Source of the DNA: Lysobacter_C viscosus
GTDB lineage: Bacteria > Pseudomonadota > Gammaproteobacteria > Xanthomonadales > Xanthomonadaceae
Reading direction: 5' to 3'
Length of the DNA stretch: 64,000 nucleotides
NCBI RefSeq assembly: GCF_046600715.1
Contig: NZ_JBJMAV010000002.1
Coordinates: forward strand, 405,675-469,674
The position numbers were made by a program, and so were the translations under genes. Every line of letters starts with the position of its first letter. Positions within the stretch are counted from its first letter, which is position 1. Below the pieces are notes generated by a model that had not been told where the DNA came from, searched no databases, and worked only from the letters and a program-made list of their open reading frames with translations. Positions 34,517 through 43,408 of this stretch are shown in pieces.

Positions 34517-34759
34517 TTACTTGGTGTAGCGCTTGCGGAACTTGTCGACGCGACCGCCCGTGTCCATGATCTTGTGCTTGCCCGTGTAGAACGGGTGCGA
34601 CGCCGACGAGATGTCGACCTTGATCAGCGGGTACTCGTTGCCGTCTTCCAACTTGACGCTCTCCTTGCTGGAGAGGGTCGAGCGGGTCAGGATCTGGAAA
34701 TCCGTGGTCACGTCCTGGAACACGACTTCACGGTATTCGGGATGGATGCCGGCCTTCAT
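34517..34759 (-). CDS. rpmE2: Ribosomal protein L31 type B
   Basis: An 80-residue ribosomal protein: MKAGIHPEYREVVFQDVTTD followed by SASHPFYTGKHKIMDTGGR and a basic tail FRKRYTK. No CxxC motif is present, which marks the zinc-independent paralogue (YkgM type), often induced when zinc is scarce. It is embedded in a much longer open frame that is a shadow of the neighbouring nucleoside hydrolase gene. I do not recognise a Zur box in the 80 bases upstream. Confidence 0.95.
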   Translation of the reverse strand: MKAGIHPEYREVVFQDVTTDFQILTRSTLSSKESVKLEDGNEYPLIKVDISSASHPFYTGKHKIMDTGGRVDKFRKRYTK

Positions 34760-34792
34760 GGCACTCACTAATCGTATGCGGGAAAGTCGGAC

Positions 34793-34822
34793 AGTATAGC
34801 GACCGCCCCCCGCATGGCGCAA
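34793..34822 (-). promoter_or_regulatory. Predicted promoter of rpmE2
   Basis: On the minus strand TTGCGC (34822-34817) and TATACT (34798-34793) are separated by 18 bases, about 33 bases upstream of the rpmE2 ATG. The -10 matches at five of six positions. Confidence 0.5.
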
Positions 34823-34839
34823 GTCCCTGCAACGGGCCC

Positions 34840-35784
34840 TTACTCGGCGGCCAGGGCCGCCTTTACGCGCTGCTCGAAGGCCGGCTGGTCGTAGCGCAGC
34901 AGCAGCCGCGCCGTGTCCGGACGGCCCTCCTGGCGGAGCCAGTCCACGACCGTCGCCCCTCGCGTATGGGTGCCGCCCAGCTCGACCGAAACCGGCCGGG
35001 CTTCCTCTTCCAGCACGCCCTCGGGCGCGAGGGCGCACGCCATCGCCAACCCGTCGGCGCTGTGCCAGCGGTCGCCGCGGCGGTCCGCCGACCATTCCCG
35101 GGTCTGGCGCGAGATGCCCTCGTAGAACGCGGCCCGCGCGCCGCCGCCCTGCAACCATCGAACCACCTCGCCATGCGGCAGGCCGTGGGCAAGCGTGGCC
35201 TCCCAGTCGACCAGGTCGAAGCCACCCTCGGCGCCAAAGGCCTCGAACACGATATGCGCGGCCTCCGGGTCGAAGGCGATGTTGAACTCGGCCGCCGCGG
35301 TGATGTTGCCGTGCGCGGTCAGCGCGCCCCCCATCACGACGAGCCGGGCGATGCGCCGGGGCAGCGTGGGGTCCAGCTTCAGCGCCAGCGCCAGGTTGGT
35401 CAGCGGGCCGAGCGCGACCAGCAACAGTTGGCCGGCATGCGCGTGCGACAGGCGCAGGATCGCCAGCGCGGCGTGTTCGTCGTGGGGCACGCGCGCGGCC
35501 GGCGTGTAGCCGGTGTCGCCGAATCCGTCCTGGCCGTGCACGTAGGCCGCATCGCGCGCCGGATGCAGCAGCGGGGCCGCGCAGCCGGCGAATACCGGCA
35601 CATCGACGCCGGCCACTTCGCACAGCTTCAGGGCATTGCCCACGGTGTGCGCCAGTCCGACGTTGCCGGCGGCGATCGTCAGCCCCACCACCTCGTGGCG
35701 GGGATCGGCGAAGGCCATGAGCAATGCCAAGGCATCGTCTACGCCCGGGTCGGTATCGATCAGCAGTGGGATCAGGTCAGTCAT
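34840..35784 (-). CDS. Inosine-uridine preferring nucleoside hydrolase family protein
   Basis: This 314-residue calcium-dependent enzyme hydrolyses the N-glycosidic bond of nucleosides for salvage. The signature IDTDPGVDDALALLMAF holds the calcium-binding Asp cluster. NIAFDPEAAHIV and LGGTHTRGATVVDW are other conserved family segments. It is cytoplasmic; no signal sequence is seen. Substrate range (inosine/uridine versus pyrimidine-specific) cannot be settled from the motifs. It lies downstream of the Excalibur gene on the same strand with nine bases between them, so co-expression is possible. Confidence 0.9.
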   Translation of the reverse strand: MTDLIPLLIDTDPGVDDALALLMAFADPRHEVVGLTIAAGNVGLAHTVGNALKLCEVAGVDVPVFAGCAAPLLHPARDAAYVHGQDGFGDTGYTPAARVPHDEHAALAILRLSHAHAGQLLLVALGPLTNLALALKLDPTLPRRIARLVVMGGALTAHGNITAAAEFNIAFDPEAAHIVFEAFGAEGGFDLVDWEATLAHGLPHGEVVRWLQGGGARAAFYEGISRQTREWSADRRGDRWHSADGLAMACALAPEGVLEEEARPVSVELGGTHTRGATVVDWLRQEGRPDTARLLLRYDQPAFEQRVKAALAAE

Positions 35785-35793
35785 GTCGGTCCG

Positions 35794-36120
35794 TCATCGC
35801 CAGCGGCTGTCATTTTCGCAGGGTTCGCCGTCGTGGTCCCCGTCCATCCGGGTACCCGGGCAGTTGCGCACGAAGTAGCGCGCCTCCTCGAGCGACCCCA
35901 TCTGCGTGCAGTGCCGGCGTCCATCGCACTGGAACCCGGGTGCCGTCGGCACCGCCGCTGCCGGCCGACGGGCGAGGACCGGTGCTCGACGCTGCTCGCT
36001 CCCCGGCCCGTGCGCCGCCTGGTCGATCTCCGGCTGCCCGGGGGAAGCCGAGGGCTGACTGAGCTGCTGATACCCCTGCCACGCGGCGATCGCCAGCAGC
36101 GGCCAGATCAACCACTTCAT
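35794..36120 (-). CDS. Small Excalibur-domain protein
   Basis: A 108-residue protein with an N-terminal hydrophobic segment (MKWLIWPLLAIAAWQGY, uncleaved anchor or signal), a Pro/Gln-rich linker and a C-terminal Excalibur calcium-binding domain. The domain shows FQCDGRRHCTQMGSLEEARY, then a Cys, then MDGDHDGEPCE with the DxDxDG loop. Four Cys residues could form two disulfides, fitting an extracytoplasmic location. The gene is hidden in a longer open frame overlapping recG; the ATG at 36120 gives the membrane segment. Excalibur domains occur beside nucleases and surface proteins; its role here is unknown. Confidence 0.8.
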   Translation of the reverse strand: MKWLIWPLLAIAAWQGYQQLSQPSASPGQPEIDQAAHGPGSEQRRAPVLARRPAAAVPTAPGFQCDGRRHCTQMGSLEEARYFVRNCPGTRMDGDHDGEPCENDSRWR

Positions 36121-36161
36121 CGCCTGCGTCTCCTGGACGGGCCCGCCACCGACGTGCGGCG

Positions 36162-38315
36162 TCAGGCCGAAGCGTACCGCGCCGCGCCCCCGACCCAGCG
36201 TTGCACGATGCGTTCGGCGATGGCGGGGTGGTCGGCCAACAGGCGGCCGGCCAGCGCATGCACCTGCGGCAGCAGGTCGGCATCGCGCGCCAGGTCGGCA
36301 ACACGGAACCCGGCCACCCCGGTCTGGCGCGTGCCCAGCAGCTCGCCGGGACCGCGCAGCTCCAGGTCCTTCTCGGCGATCAGGAATCCGTCGCAGGTCT
36401 CGCGCATGGTTTCCAGCCGCGCCCGTGCGGTAGCCGACAGCGGCGCCTGGTACACCAGCACGCAGGTGGATGCCTCGCGGCCGCGGCCGACGCGCCCGCG
36501 CAACTGGTGCAACTGCGCCAGCCCCAGCCGCTCGGCGTTCTCGATCACCATCAGCGAGGCATTGGGTACGTCCACGCCCACCTCGATCACGGTGGTGGCG
36601 ACCAGCAGGTCGATCTCCCCTCGCTTGAAGGCGGCCATCGTCGCCTGCTTTTCGGCCGCCTTGAGGCGTCCGTGCACCAGTCCGACCCGGACCCCGGGCA
36701 GTTGCGTGCCCAGCTCCTCGAAGGTGGTCTGCGCCGCCTGCGCCACGACCTCGTCGCTGTCGTCGATCAGGGTGCACACCCAGTAGGCCTGCCGGCCCTC
36801 CGCGCACGCCTCGCGGATGCGCTCGACCAGAGCGGGACGGCGGCCTGCGTTGAGCACCACCGTCTGCACCGGCGTGCGCCCCGGCGGCAGCTCATCGATC
36901 GCCGACACGTCCAGGTCGGCATAGGCCGACATGGCCAGCGTGCGCGGGATCGGAGTCGCCGTCATGACCAGCTGGTGCGGGACGATGGCATCACCCGGCA
37001 ACCCCGGCCCTCCCGGGGCGACGGCGCCCTTGTCGCGCAGCGCCAGGCGCTGGTGCACGCCGAACCGGTGCTGCTCGTCGACGATGGCCAGTGCCAGGTC
37101 GTGGAAGGCGACGCCCGCCTGCATCAGCGCGTGGGTCCCCACCACCACCTGCGCCTCGCCAGAGGCAACGGCCTCCAGCGCCTGCCGGCGCGCGCGCCCG
37201 GTGACCTTGCCGGCCAGCCACGCCACCCGCACCCCCAGCGGCTCGAGCCAAGCCCGCAGGTTGGCCAGGTGCTGCTCGGCCAGCAGTTCGGTCGGCGCCA
37301 TCAACGCCGCCTGCCGGTTTGACGCCACCGCCAGCAGGGCCGCCAGCGCGGCGACCACGGTCTTGCCGCTGCCCACGTCGCCCTGGACCAGGCGCAGCAT
37401 GGGCGTGGGCTGCCCCACGTCTGCGGCAACCTGGTCGAACACCCTCCCCTGCGCGGCGGTCAAGTCGAACGGAAGCGCCCGTTGCAGCCGGTCGGCCAGC
37501 TCGAACCGGTCCAGCACCGGCGCGGCGTGCGCCTGCTGGGCGATGCGTTGCCGCCGCAGGCTGAGATGGTGTGCAAGCAGTTCCTCCAGCGCCAGCCTTC
37601 GCTGCGCCGGGTGGGTGCCGGCCAGCAGCAGCGACACGTCCTGGTCGCGGCCCGGACGGTGCACCGCCACCAGCGCCTCGCGAAGCGAGGGCAGCATGCT
37701 GCCGTCGGGCAGCCGCGCGGCGTCGCGCAGGTCGCCTGGCACCAGCTCCAACGCGGAGTCATCGGGCAACCGGTCCAGCGCAAGGCCGATCAGCCGGCGC
37801 AGCGAGGCAGCGCCAATGCCTTCCAGCGCCGGATACACCGGGTCCAGCGCATCGCCCAGGTCGGCAGCTTCATCGTCGCCGATGACCCGGTAGCTGGGGT
37901 GCACGATCTCCAGACCGTTCTGCCCCGGCCGGGGCGTGCCATAGCACCGCAAACGGGCGCCGGGGACGAACTGCGCCACCTGCGCGGCCCGGAAATGGAA
38001 GAACCGCAGCACCAGCGTCGCCCGCGAGCCGTCGTCCAGCGCGACCCGCAGCACGGGCCGGTAGCGGAAGCCGCGTTCGACCGCCTCCACCCGGCCCTCC
38101 ACCTGCGCGGCCACGCCCGGCTGCAGGTCGGCGATGCGGGTCAAGCGGGTGCGGTCTTCATATTGCCGGGGCAGCTGCAGCCACAGGTCCTGCAGGCAAT
38201 GCAGGCCGCGGGCGGCCAGCTTTTCGGCAACCCGGGGCCCACAGCCGGGCAACGCCGTCAGGGGTGTGTCGCCGACGGCCGCCAGCGCCGGCGCGGGTCG
38301 CACGTTGCGACGCAT
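36162..38315 (-). CDS. recG: ATP-dependent DNA helicase RecG
   Basis: A 717-residue superfamily 2 helicase that remodels stalled forks and branched DNA. An N-terminal wedge/OB domain (about 50-220) is followed by helicase motifs: GDVGSGKT (Walker A), MAPTELLAEQH (Ia), DEQHRFG (II), MTATPIPRT (III), and TTVIEVGVDVPNA and RGRVGRG near the C-terminal half. The ATG at 38315 is preferred; an in-frame TTG at 38384 overlapping the ridA end would add 23 residues. It lies downstream of ridA in the spoT group, where E. coli also keeps recG. Confidence 0.94.
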   Translation of the reverse strand: MRRNVRPAPALAAVGDTPLTALPGCGPRVAEKLAARGLHCLQDLWLQLPRQYEDRTRLTRIADLQPGVAAQVEGRVEAVERGFRYRPVLRVALDDGSRATLVLRFFHFRAAQVAQFVPGARLRCYGTPRPGQNGLEIVHPSYRVIGDDEAADLGDALDPVYPALEGIGAASLRRLIGLALDRLPDDSALELVPGDLRDAARLPDGSMLPSLREALVAVHRPGRDQDVSLLLAGTHPAQRRLALEELLAHHLSLRRQRIAQQAHAAPVLDRFELADRLQRALPFDLTAAQGRVFDQVAADVGQPTPMLRLVQGDVGSGKTVVAALAALLAVASNRQAALMAPTELLAEQHLANLRAWLEPLGVRVAWLAGKVTGRARRQALEAVASGEAQVVVGTHALMQAGVAFHDLALAIVDEQHRFGVHQRLALRDKGAVAPGGPGLPGDAIVPHQLVMTATPIPRTLAMSAYADLDVSAIDELPPGRTPVQTVVLNAGRRPALVERIREACAEGRQAYWVCTLIDDSDEVVAQAAQTTFEELGTQLPGVRVGLVHGRLKAAEKQATMAAFKRGEIDLLVATTVIEVGVDVPNASLMVIENAERLGLAQLHQLRGRVGRGREASTCVLVYQAPLSATARARLETMRETCDGFLIAEKDLELRGPGELLGTRQTGVAGFRVADLARDADLLPQVHALAGRLLADHPAIAERIVQRWVGGAARYASA

Positions 38316-38370
38316 CAGGCGGCGCCGCGGCGCCGCGACCCCCGCGGGGGCCGGCTGCCCCGCCCCGGGA

Positions 38371-38754
38371 TCATTCGAGGACAAGCACCGCGTCGACTTC
38401 GAATGCGGCCGCCTTGGGCAGGGCCGAGACCTGGATGGTGGAGCGGGCCGGATAGGGCGCGTCGAAATACTCGGCCATGACCGCGTTGACCGCAGCGAAA
38501 TCCGACAGGTCGGTCAGGTACAGGCCGAGCCGGGCCACCTGGCCGAGCGAGCCATCGGCCGCTTCGCATACGGCCTTCAGGTTGTCGAACGCGCGACGGG
38601 CCTGCGCCTGGATGTCGCCCTCGACCAGTTCACCGGTCGAGGGGTCGAGCGGGATCTGGCCCGACAGGTAGACCGTCCCGCCTGCGCGGACGGCCTGTGA
38701 ATACGGCCCGATCGCAGCGGGCGCCTGGTCGGTGTGGATGGCGATGCGGGGCAT
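38371..38754 (-). CDS. ridA: RidA family reactive imine/enamine deaminase
   Basis: A 127-residue YjgF/RidA protein that hydrolyses 2-aminoacrylate and related enamines made by PLP enzymes. Visible: AIGPYSQAVRAGGTVYLSGQ and ARSTIQVSALPKAA with the catalytic Arg. The start is MPRIAIHTDQAP. It lies between spoT and recG, where E. coli has trmH. Transcription with spoT is likely. Confidence 0.95.
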   Translation of the reverse strand: MPRIAIHTDQAPAAIGPYSQAVRAGGTVYLSGQIPLDPSTGELVEGDIQAQARRAFDNLKAVCEAADGSLGQVARLGLYLTDLSDFAAVNAVMAEYFDAPYPARSTIQVSALPKAAAFEVDAVLVLE

Positions 38755-38875
38755 GCGGACTCCGGGGTCGAAGGACGCGCCAGTGTAGCGAAGCAGCCGC
38801 CCCGGCCGGGTCGGGTTTCGCCGCGCCGGGTGGTGGGCGACGTACCTGCGCCGACCGGCGCCCGCGGCGAGCTCG

Positions 38876-41059
38876 TCAGATGCGCTGGATGCCCATCACC
38901 ACGCCCAGCTTGCGCACCTTGCGGATCACGTCGGCAAGGTGGCGGCGGTCGCTGACTTCGATTGCGAAGCGCAGTACTGCCATGTTGGCGTCGCGGTCGA
39001 TGTACTCCACCCGGTCGATGTTGGATTCCACCTCGGCGATGGCGGCCGCGACCTGTGCCAACGCGCCCGGGCGGTTGTCGACCTCGATCTTCAACGCCGC
39101 GGCGAAATCGCCGCTGATCCCCCGGTCCCAGCCCACCCCGACCCAGCGGTCGGGCGACTTGCGGTACTCGGCCACGTTCGGACAGTCCAGCCGGTGCACC
39201 ACCAGGCCCTTGCCCGCGGTGTGGTAGCCCATGATCTCGTCGCCGGGGACCGGCAGGCAGCAGTTGGCGAAGCTGATCACCCCGCGCTCGGCACCGGTGA
39301 TCAGGATCTTGTCCTCCGGCAGCGCTACCGGGTCGATGGTTCGCCGCGCGGCCTTCCCCGTCGCGGCACGCGCCAGCGCCACCGCGACCTGGCTGGGCAT
39401 GCGGTTGCCCAGCGCGATGTCGGCAAGCAGCGGTTCCAGTCGCGGGTAGCGGTGTTCGGCGAGGTAGGCATCGACCCGCTCGCCAGGCACGCGGTCCAAC
39501 GAGGTCTCCAATGCTTCCAGCGCGCGGTCGAGCATGCGGTGGCCCAGTTGCACCGCGTCCTCGTGGCCGATGTGCTTGAGCTGCTGGCGGATCGCCGTGC
39601 GCGCCTTGCCCGAGACCACGAACTCGAGCCACTGCGGCTTGGGTGCGGACGAGCGGGCGGTGATCACCTCGATGCGTTGGCCGCTGGCCAGCTTGGTGCG
39701 CAGCGGCGAGAGCTTTCCGTCGACGCGCGCGGCCACCGCGGTGTTGCCAACGTCGGTGTGCACCGCGTAGGCGAAATCGAGCGCGGTGGCGTTGCGTGGC
39801 AGCGACAGGATGTCGCCCTGCGGGGTGAACAGGTAGACCTCGTCGGGGAACAGGTCGACCTTGACGTTCTCCAGGAACTCCAGCGACGAGCCGGTCGCGT
39901 GTTGCGACTCCACCAGGCCGGTGATCCAGTTGTGCGCACGGCTCTGGGCGCTGTTGGGGCCCTCTCCACCATCCTTGTAGGACCAGTGCGCCGCAATGCC
40001 GCGCTCGGCGATCAGGTCCATCTCCTCGGTGCGGATCTGCACTTCCACCGGTGAGCCGTAGGGGCCGAACAGCACCGTGTGCAGCGACTGGTATCCGTTG
40101 GCCTTGGGAATGGCGATGAAGTCGCGGAAGCGCGCATCCAGCGGTTTGTAGGTGGCGTGCACCACGCCCAGCGCGTGGTAGCAGTCGGCGACCGATCGCA
40201 CCACGATGCGGAAGCCGAACACGTCCATCACCTGGGTGAAGCTCTTGTGCTCGGCGCGCATCTTCGAATAGATGCTCCAGGGGGACTTCACCCGGCTGAT
40301 CAGGCGGTGCGGCACTTTTTCCTTGGCCAGGCGCTGGGCCAGGTTGGCCTCGATCTGCACCAGCGACTCGCGCCGCACCACCGGCTGGGTCCGGATGCGC
40401 TTTTCGATCACCGCGTGGCGCCACGGGTGCAGCGCACGGAAACCCAGGTCCTGCAGCTCGGCTTTGATCAGGTTCATGCCCAGGCGTTGGGCGATCGGCG
40501 CGTAGATCTCCAGTGTTTCCAGGGCGATGCGCTCGCGCGCCTCCGACCCCTGTCCGCCCAGCGTGCGCATGTTGTGCAGGCGGTCGGCAAGCTTGATCAG
40601 GATCACCCGCAGGTCGCGCGACATCGCCAGCAGCATCTTGCGGAAGCTCTCGGCGGCGGCTTCCTGGCGGTCGCGGAAGTGCAGCTTGTCGAGCTTGGTG
40701 ACACCGTCGACCAGTTCGGCCACGGTCTCGCCGAACTCGCTGGCCAGGCAGTCCCGGGTCAGCGGGGTGTCCTCGATGGTGTCGTGCAGGATCGCCGCGA
40801 TCAGCGTTTCCACGTCCAGACCCTGGTCGGCCAGCACCCGTGCCACCGCGATCGGATGGGTGATGTAGGGCTCGCCCGTCTTGCGGGTCTGTCCCGCGTG
40901 CGCCGCCGCGCCCACCGCCCAGGCCCGCCTCAGGACCGCCCGCTGGTCCTGCGGCAGGTAGTGGGCGGCCTGCTCAAGCTCACGCACGTAGTCCGGCACC
41001 GACGGGTCATCGACCCCGGTCATGTCGGGCGGGCGAATGGCGGGGGCGACGGGGGTCAT
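38876..41059 (-). CDS. spoT: Bifunctional (p)ppGpp synthetase/hydrolase SpoT
   Basis: A 727-residue RSH protein that makes and degrades the stringent alarmone. HD hydrolase domain near residues 50-200 with intact AAILHDTIEDT; synthetase domain with RVKSPWSIYSKM, VMDVFGFRIVV and NGYQSLHTVLFGP; TGS domain (VYLFTPQGDILSLPRNATAL); and a C-terminal ACT domain (NRPGALAQVAAAIAEVESNI). The intact HD motif and position next to rpoZ identify SpoT rather than RelA. A hairpin terminator separates it from rpoZ, so it may also have its own promoter. Confidence 0.95.
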   Translation of the reverse strand: MTPVAPAIRPPDMTGVDDPSVPDYVRELEQAAHYLPQDQRAVLRRAWAVGAAAHAGQTRKTGEPYITHPIAVARVLADQGLDVETLIAAILHDTIEDTPLTRDCLASEFGETVAELVDGVTKLDKLHFRDRQEAAAESFRKMLLAMSRDLRVILIKLADRLHNMRTLGGQGSEARERIALETLEIYAPIAQRLGMNLIKAELQDLGFRALHPWRHAVIEKRIRTQPVVRRESLVQIEANLAQRLAKEKVPHRLISRVKSPWSIYSKMRAEHKSFTQVMDVFGFRIVVRSVADCYHALGVVHATYKPLDARFRDFIAIPKANGYQSLHTVLFGPYGSPVEVQIRTEEMDLIAERGIAAHWSYKDGGEGPNSAQSRAHNWITGLVESQHATGSSLEFLENVKVDLFPDEVYLFTPQGDILSLPRNATALDFAYAVHTDVGNTAVAARVDGKLSPLRTKLASGQRIEVITARSSAPKPQWLEFVVSGKARTAIRQQLKHIGHEDAVQLGHRMLDRALEALETSLDRVPGERVDAYLAEHRYPRLEPLLADIALGNRMPSQVAVALARAATGKAARRTIDPVALPEDKILITGAERGVISFANCCLPVPGDEIMGYHTAGKGLVVHRLDCPNVAEYRKSPDRWVGVGWDRGISGDFAAALKIEVDNRPGALAQVAAAIAEVESNIDRVEYIDRDANMAVLRFAIEVSDRRHLADVIRKVRKLGVVMGIQRI

Positions 41060-41230
41060 GGGGGCAATCTACGCGCCTGCCGTCAAGCGGCGCAACGCTT
41101 TGTGGGAAAAGGAAAAACGGTCCGCAGGCAGATGGCTGGACCGCATGCGGACGGACGCGCTGGCCGGACCTTCCAGGCCCTGCCGTGCCGACTCCACCGC
41201 CATCAGCGCGACGGCCGCGCGCCGGGCAAC

Positions 41231-41252
41231 AAAAAACCCCGCCGGAGCGGGG
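41231..41252 (-). terminator. Terminator or attenuator between rpoZ and spoT
   Basis: CCCCGC (41237-41242) pairs with GCGGGG (41247-41252) and is preceded by six A residues, a U tract for leftward transcription. It lies 26 bases beyond the rpoZ stop and 172 bases before the spoT start, so it could limit read-through into spoT. Confidence 0.8.
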
Positions 41253-41277
41253 CCTTCGGGCGAGGCGGCGACGCGAC

Positions 41278-41574
41278 TCAGTCGTCGCCCTTGGCCAGGT
41301 CCTCGTCGGCCACCACCTCGGCGGCAGCCCATTCCAGGGCCTCGCGCTCCTTGCGGTCGCGCTCGGACTTCTCGACCGCATCGATGTACTCGGGGTTGAC
41401 CCGGCGGGCGGCGATCTCGCGCAGCGCCATCACGGTGGGCTTGTCGTTGGAGTCGTTCTCCAGCTGCGGCTCTACGCCATTTGCCAGCTGGCGGGCGCGC
41501 TTGGCGGCCATCATGACGAGTTCGAAGCGGTTATCGACCACTTCCAGGCAATCTTCTACGGTGATGCGGGCCAT
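41278..41574 (-). CDS. rpoZ: RNA polymerase omega subunit
   Basis: A 98-residue subunit that helps assemble RNA polymerase and forms part of a ppGpp site with beta'. The N-terminus MARITVEDCLEVVDNRFELV followed by MAAKRARQL is diagnostic, as is TVMALREIAA. The start at 41574 replaces a longer open frame. A good promoter lies upstream (41625-41653). Gene order gmk-rpoZ-spoT is conserved. Confidence 0.95.
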   Translation of the reverse strand: MARITVEDCLEVVDNRFELVMMAAKRARQLANGVEPQLENDSNDKPTVMALREIAARRVNPEYIDAVEKSERDRKEREALEWAAAEVVADEDLAKGDD

Positions 41575-41624
41575 GGGGCTCCTGGCGGCCGGGCGGCCGT
41601 CGTGGGGTACACAAAGGGGACGGG

Positions 41625-41653
41625 AGTGTAGCGGGAGCGACACGCCCGTACAA
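41625..41653 (-). promoter_or_regulatory. Predicted promoter of rpoZ
   Basis: On the minus strand TTGTAC (41653-41648) and TACACT (41630-41625) are separated by 17 bases, about 51 bases upstream of the rpoZ ATG. Confidence 0.55.
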
Positions 41654-41747
41654 GCACTTTCTTTTAAATCAGACAGTTATGGCGAACCGGCAACCCCACC
41701 CGCAGGCCACCCCGGTGGCGTCGCGCACACCGGCACGACACCCCGAC

Positions 41748-42368
41748 TCAATCGGCCAGCAGCGCGGTGATCAGGCGCCCGTGGCGGGCGACCTGCGCCT
41801 CCCGGCGCAGGCGGCTGGCGGTGAAGATGGCGCACATTTCATCAACCGCGACGGCGAAGGTCTCGTTGACGACCACGTAGTCGAACTCGCCGTAGTGGCT
41901 CATTTCCTCCCGCGCCGCGGACAGCCGCTGGGCGATCACGTCCTCGCTGTCCTGCCCGCGCGCGCGCATGCGTTGCTCCAGTGCGGCCCGGGAGGGCGGG
42001 AGGATGAACACGCTCACCAGCCCCGGCACCTTGGCCCTCACCTGGCGCGCGCCCTGCCAGTCGATCTCCAGCAGCACGTCGTGGCCGGCGGCCAGTTGCG
42101 GCTCCACCGACTGCCGCGCGGTGCCCTTCCAGTCCCCATGCACCAGGGCGTGCTCGAAGAAGTCGCCGTTGGCGACCATCGATTCGAACTCGTCCTTGCC
42201 CACGAAGTGGTAGTGCTCGGCATGGCGCTCGCCGGGGCGGGGCTGGCGCGAGGTGAAGGAGATGGACAGGCGGATGTTGGGGTCGCGGGCCAGCACCGCG
42301 TTGACGATGCTGGACTTCCCGGCGCCGGAGGGTGCGGCAACGATGAAGAGCGTGCCTCGCATGGTCAT
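41748..42368 (-). CDS. gmk: Guanylate kinase
   Basis: A 206-residue kinase converting GMP to GDP. P-loop APSGAGKSS near the N-terminus, substrate segment RQPRPGERHAEHYHF, and LLEIDWQGARQVRA. The ATG at 42368 overlaps the yicC stop (ATGA), which selects MTMRGTL as the start over the long upstream frame. It is translationally coupled to yicC, as in many gammaproteobacteria. Confidence 0.96.
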   Translation of the reverse strand: MTMRGTLFIVAAPSGAGKSSIVNAVLARDPNIRLSISFTSRQPRPGERHAEHYHFVGKDEFESMVANGDFFEHALVHGDWKGTARQSVEPQLAAGHDVLLEIDWQGARQVRAKVPGLVSVFILPPSRAALEQRMRARGQDSEDVIAQRLSAAREEMSHYGEFDYVVVNETFAVAVDEMCAIFTASRLRREAQVARHGRLITALLAD

Positions 42369-43240
42369 TCGATGTTCTGCACCTGTTCGCGGACCTGGTC
42401 GATCAGGACCTTGAGCTCGACCGCAGCGGCGGAGCTGCGCGCATCGACGGACTTGCTGCCCAGGGTGTTGGCCTCGCGGTTGAACTCCTGCAGCAGGAAG
42501 TCGAGCCGCCTGCCCACCGCCTCGCGCAGCTTCAGCACCCGGCGGGCCTCCCCGACATGCGCGTCGAGACGGTCCAGCTCCTCGTCCACGTCGAGCTTCT
42601 GCAACCACATCACCAGTTCCTGTTCCAGCCGTCCCTGGTCGAGTGGCGCGCCCCCGGGGGTGGACAGGTCCGCCAGGCGGGCGGCCAGCTTCTGGCGTTG
42701 GCCTTCGCGGATCGTGGGCATCAGCGCACGCACGTCGCCGGCGATGCGCTCGATGCCGTCGACCCGTTCGTTGATCGCAGCGGCCAGCTTGGCGCCCTCC
42801 CGCTCACGCGAGGTGACGAACTCGTCCAGCACCTCGTCCAGCAGCGCCAGCGCCTCGGCCTGCAGGGCGGCGGGGTCGGCGGCCGGTGCCTGCAGCACGC
42901 CGGGGAACTGCAGCAGGTCGGTCAAGTCGGTGTGCAGGCCGGGGAAACGCGCCGCCAGGTCGATCGCCAGGTCGCTCAACTCGCGCAGCCGGGTGGGATC
43001 GACCTGCAGGCCAGCCGCACCTTCCGGGCTGCGCAGGCGGAACACCAGGTCGAGCTTGCCGCGCGACAGGCGCGAGGCGATGCGTTCGCGCAGCACCGGC
43101 TCCAACGCGCGGAGGTCGTCGTGCAGGCGGACGCCGATCTCCAGGAAACGGTGGTTGACCGACCGCAGCTCGCAGGAAAGCGCGCCCCATTCGGTGGCGC
43201 GTTCGCCGCTGGCGTAGGCGGTCATGCTGCGGATTGACAT
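42365..43240 (-). CDS. yicC: YicC/YloC family endoribonuclease
   Basis: A 291-residue protein with the family start SIRSMTAYASGERATEWGAL and conserved C-terminal MWLQKLDVDEELDRLDAH and REANTLGSKSVDA. YicC is a manganese-dependent endoribonuclease involved in small-RNA turnover in E. coli. It is divergent from rph (168-base gap), the arrangement conserved in enterobacteria. Confidence 0.94.
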   Translation of the reverse strand: MSIRSMTAYASGERATEWGALSCELRSVNHRFLEIGVRLHDDLRALEPVLRERIASRLSRGKLDLVFRLRSPEGAAGLQVDPTRLRELSDLAIDLAARFPGLHTDLTDLLQFPGVLQAPAADPAALQAEALALLDEVLDEFVTSREREGAKLAAAINERVDGIERIAGDVRALMPTIREGQRQKLAARLADLSTPGGAPLDQGRLEQELVMWLQKLDVDEELDRLDAHVGEARRVLKLREAVGRRLDFLLQEFNREANTLGSKSVDARSSAAAVELKVLIDQVREQVQNIE

Positions 43241-43371
43241 TGCATCTCCGGTGGGTGCGCGGCGTGGCGCGGTTCGGCGGGACGCCCGGCAGCCCCGTCG
43301 CGGGCGAACAGAGGCGGCGGGCGGGCCCGGCGGGTGAACCCGTCAGGCAGACCGGGGGCGTTGGAGGCGAA

Positions 43372-43380
43372 TGGTAAACT
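43372..43380 (+). promoter_or_regulatory. Predicted extended -10 promoter of rph
   Basis: TGGTAAACT (TG-n-TAAACT) is an extended -10 about 29 bases before the rph ATG. No -35 is seen at normal spacing. Confidence 0.4.
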
Positions 43381-43408
43381 CGCGCGCCCCGTTGACGGTA
43401 ATCCGCGC

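Noticed and set aside
34517..35623. Single 368-codon gene covering L31 and the nucleoside hydrolase region
   Set aside because: Only the last 80 codons match a protein (ribosomal L31 type B); the rest is out of frame with the nucleoside hydrolase, which has its own motifs.
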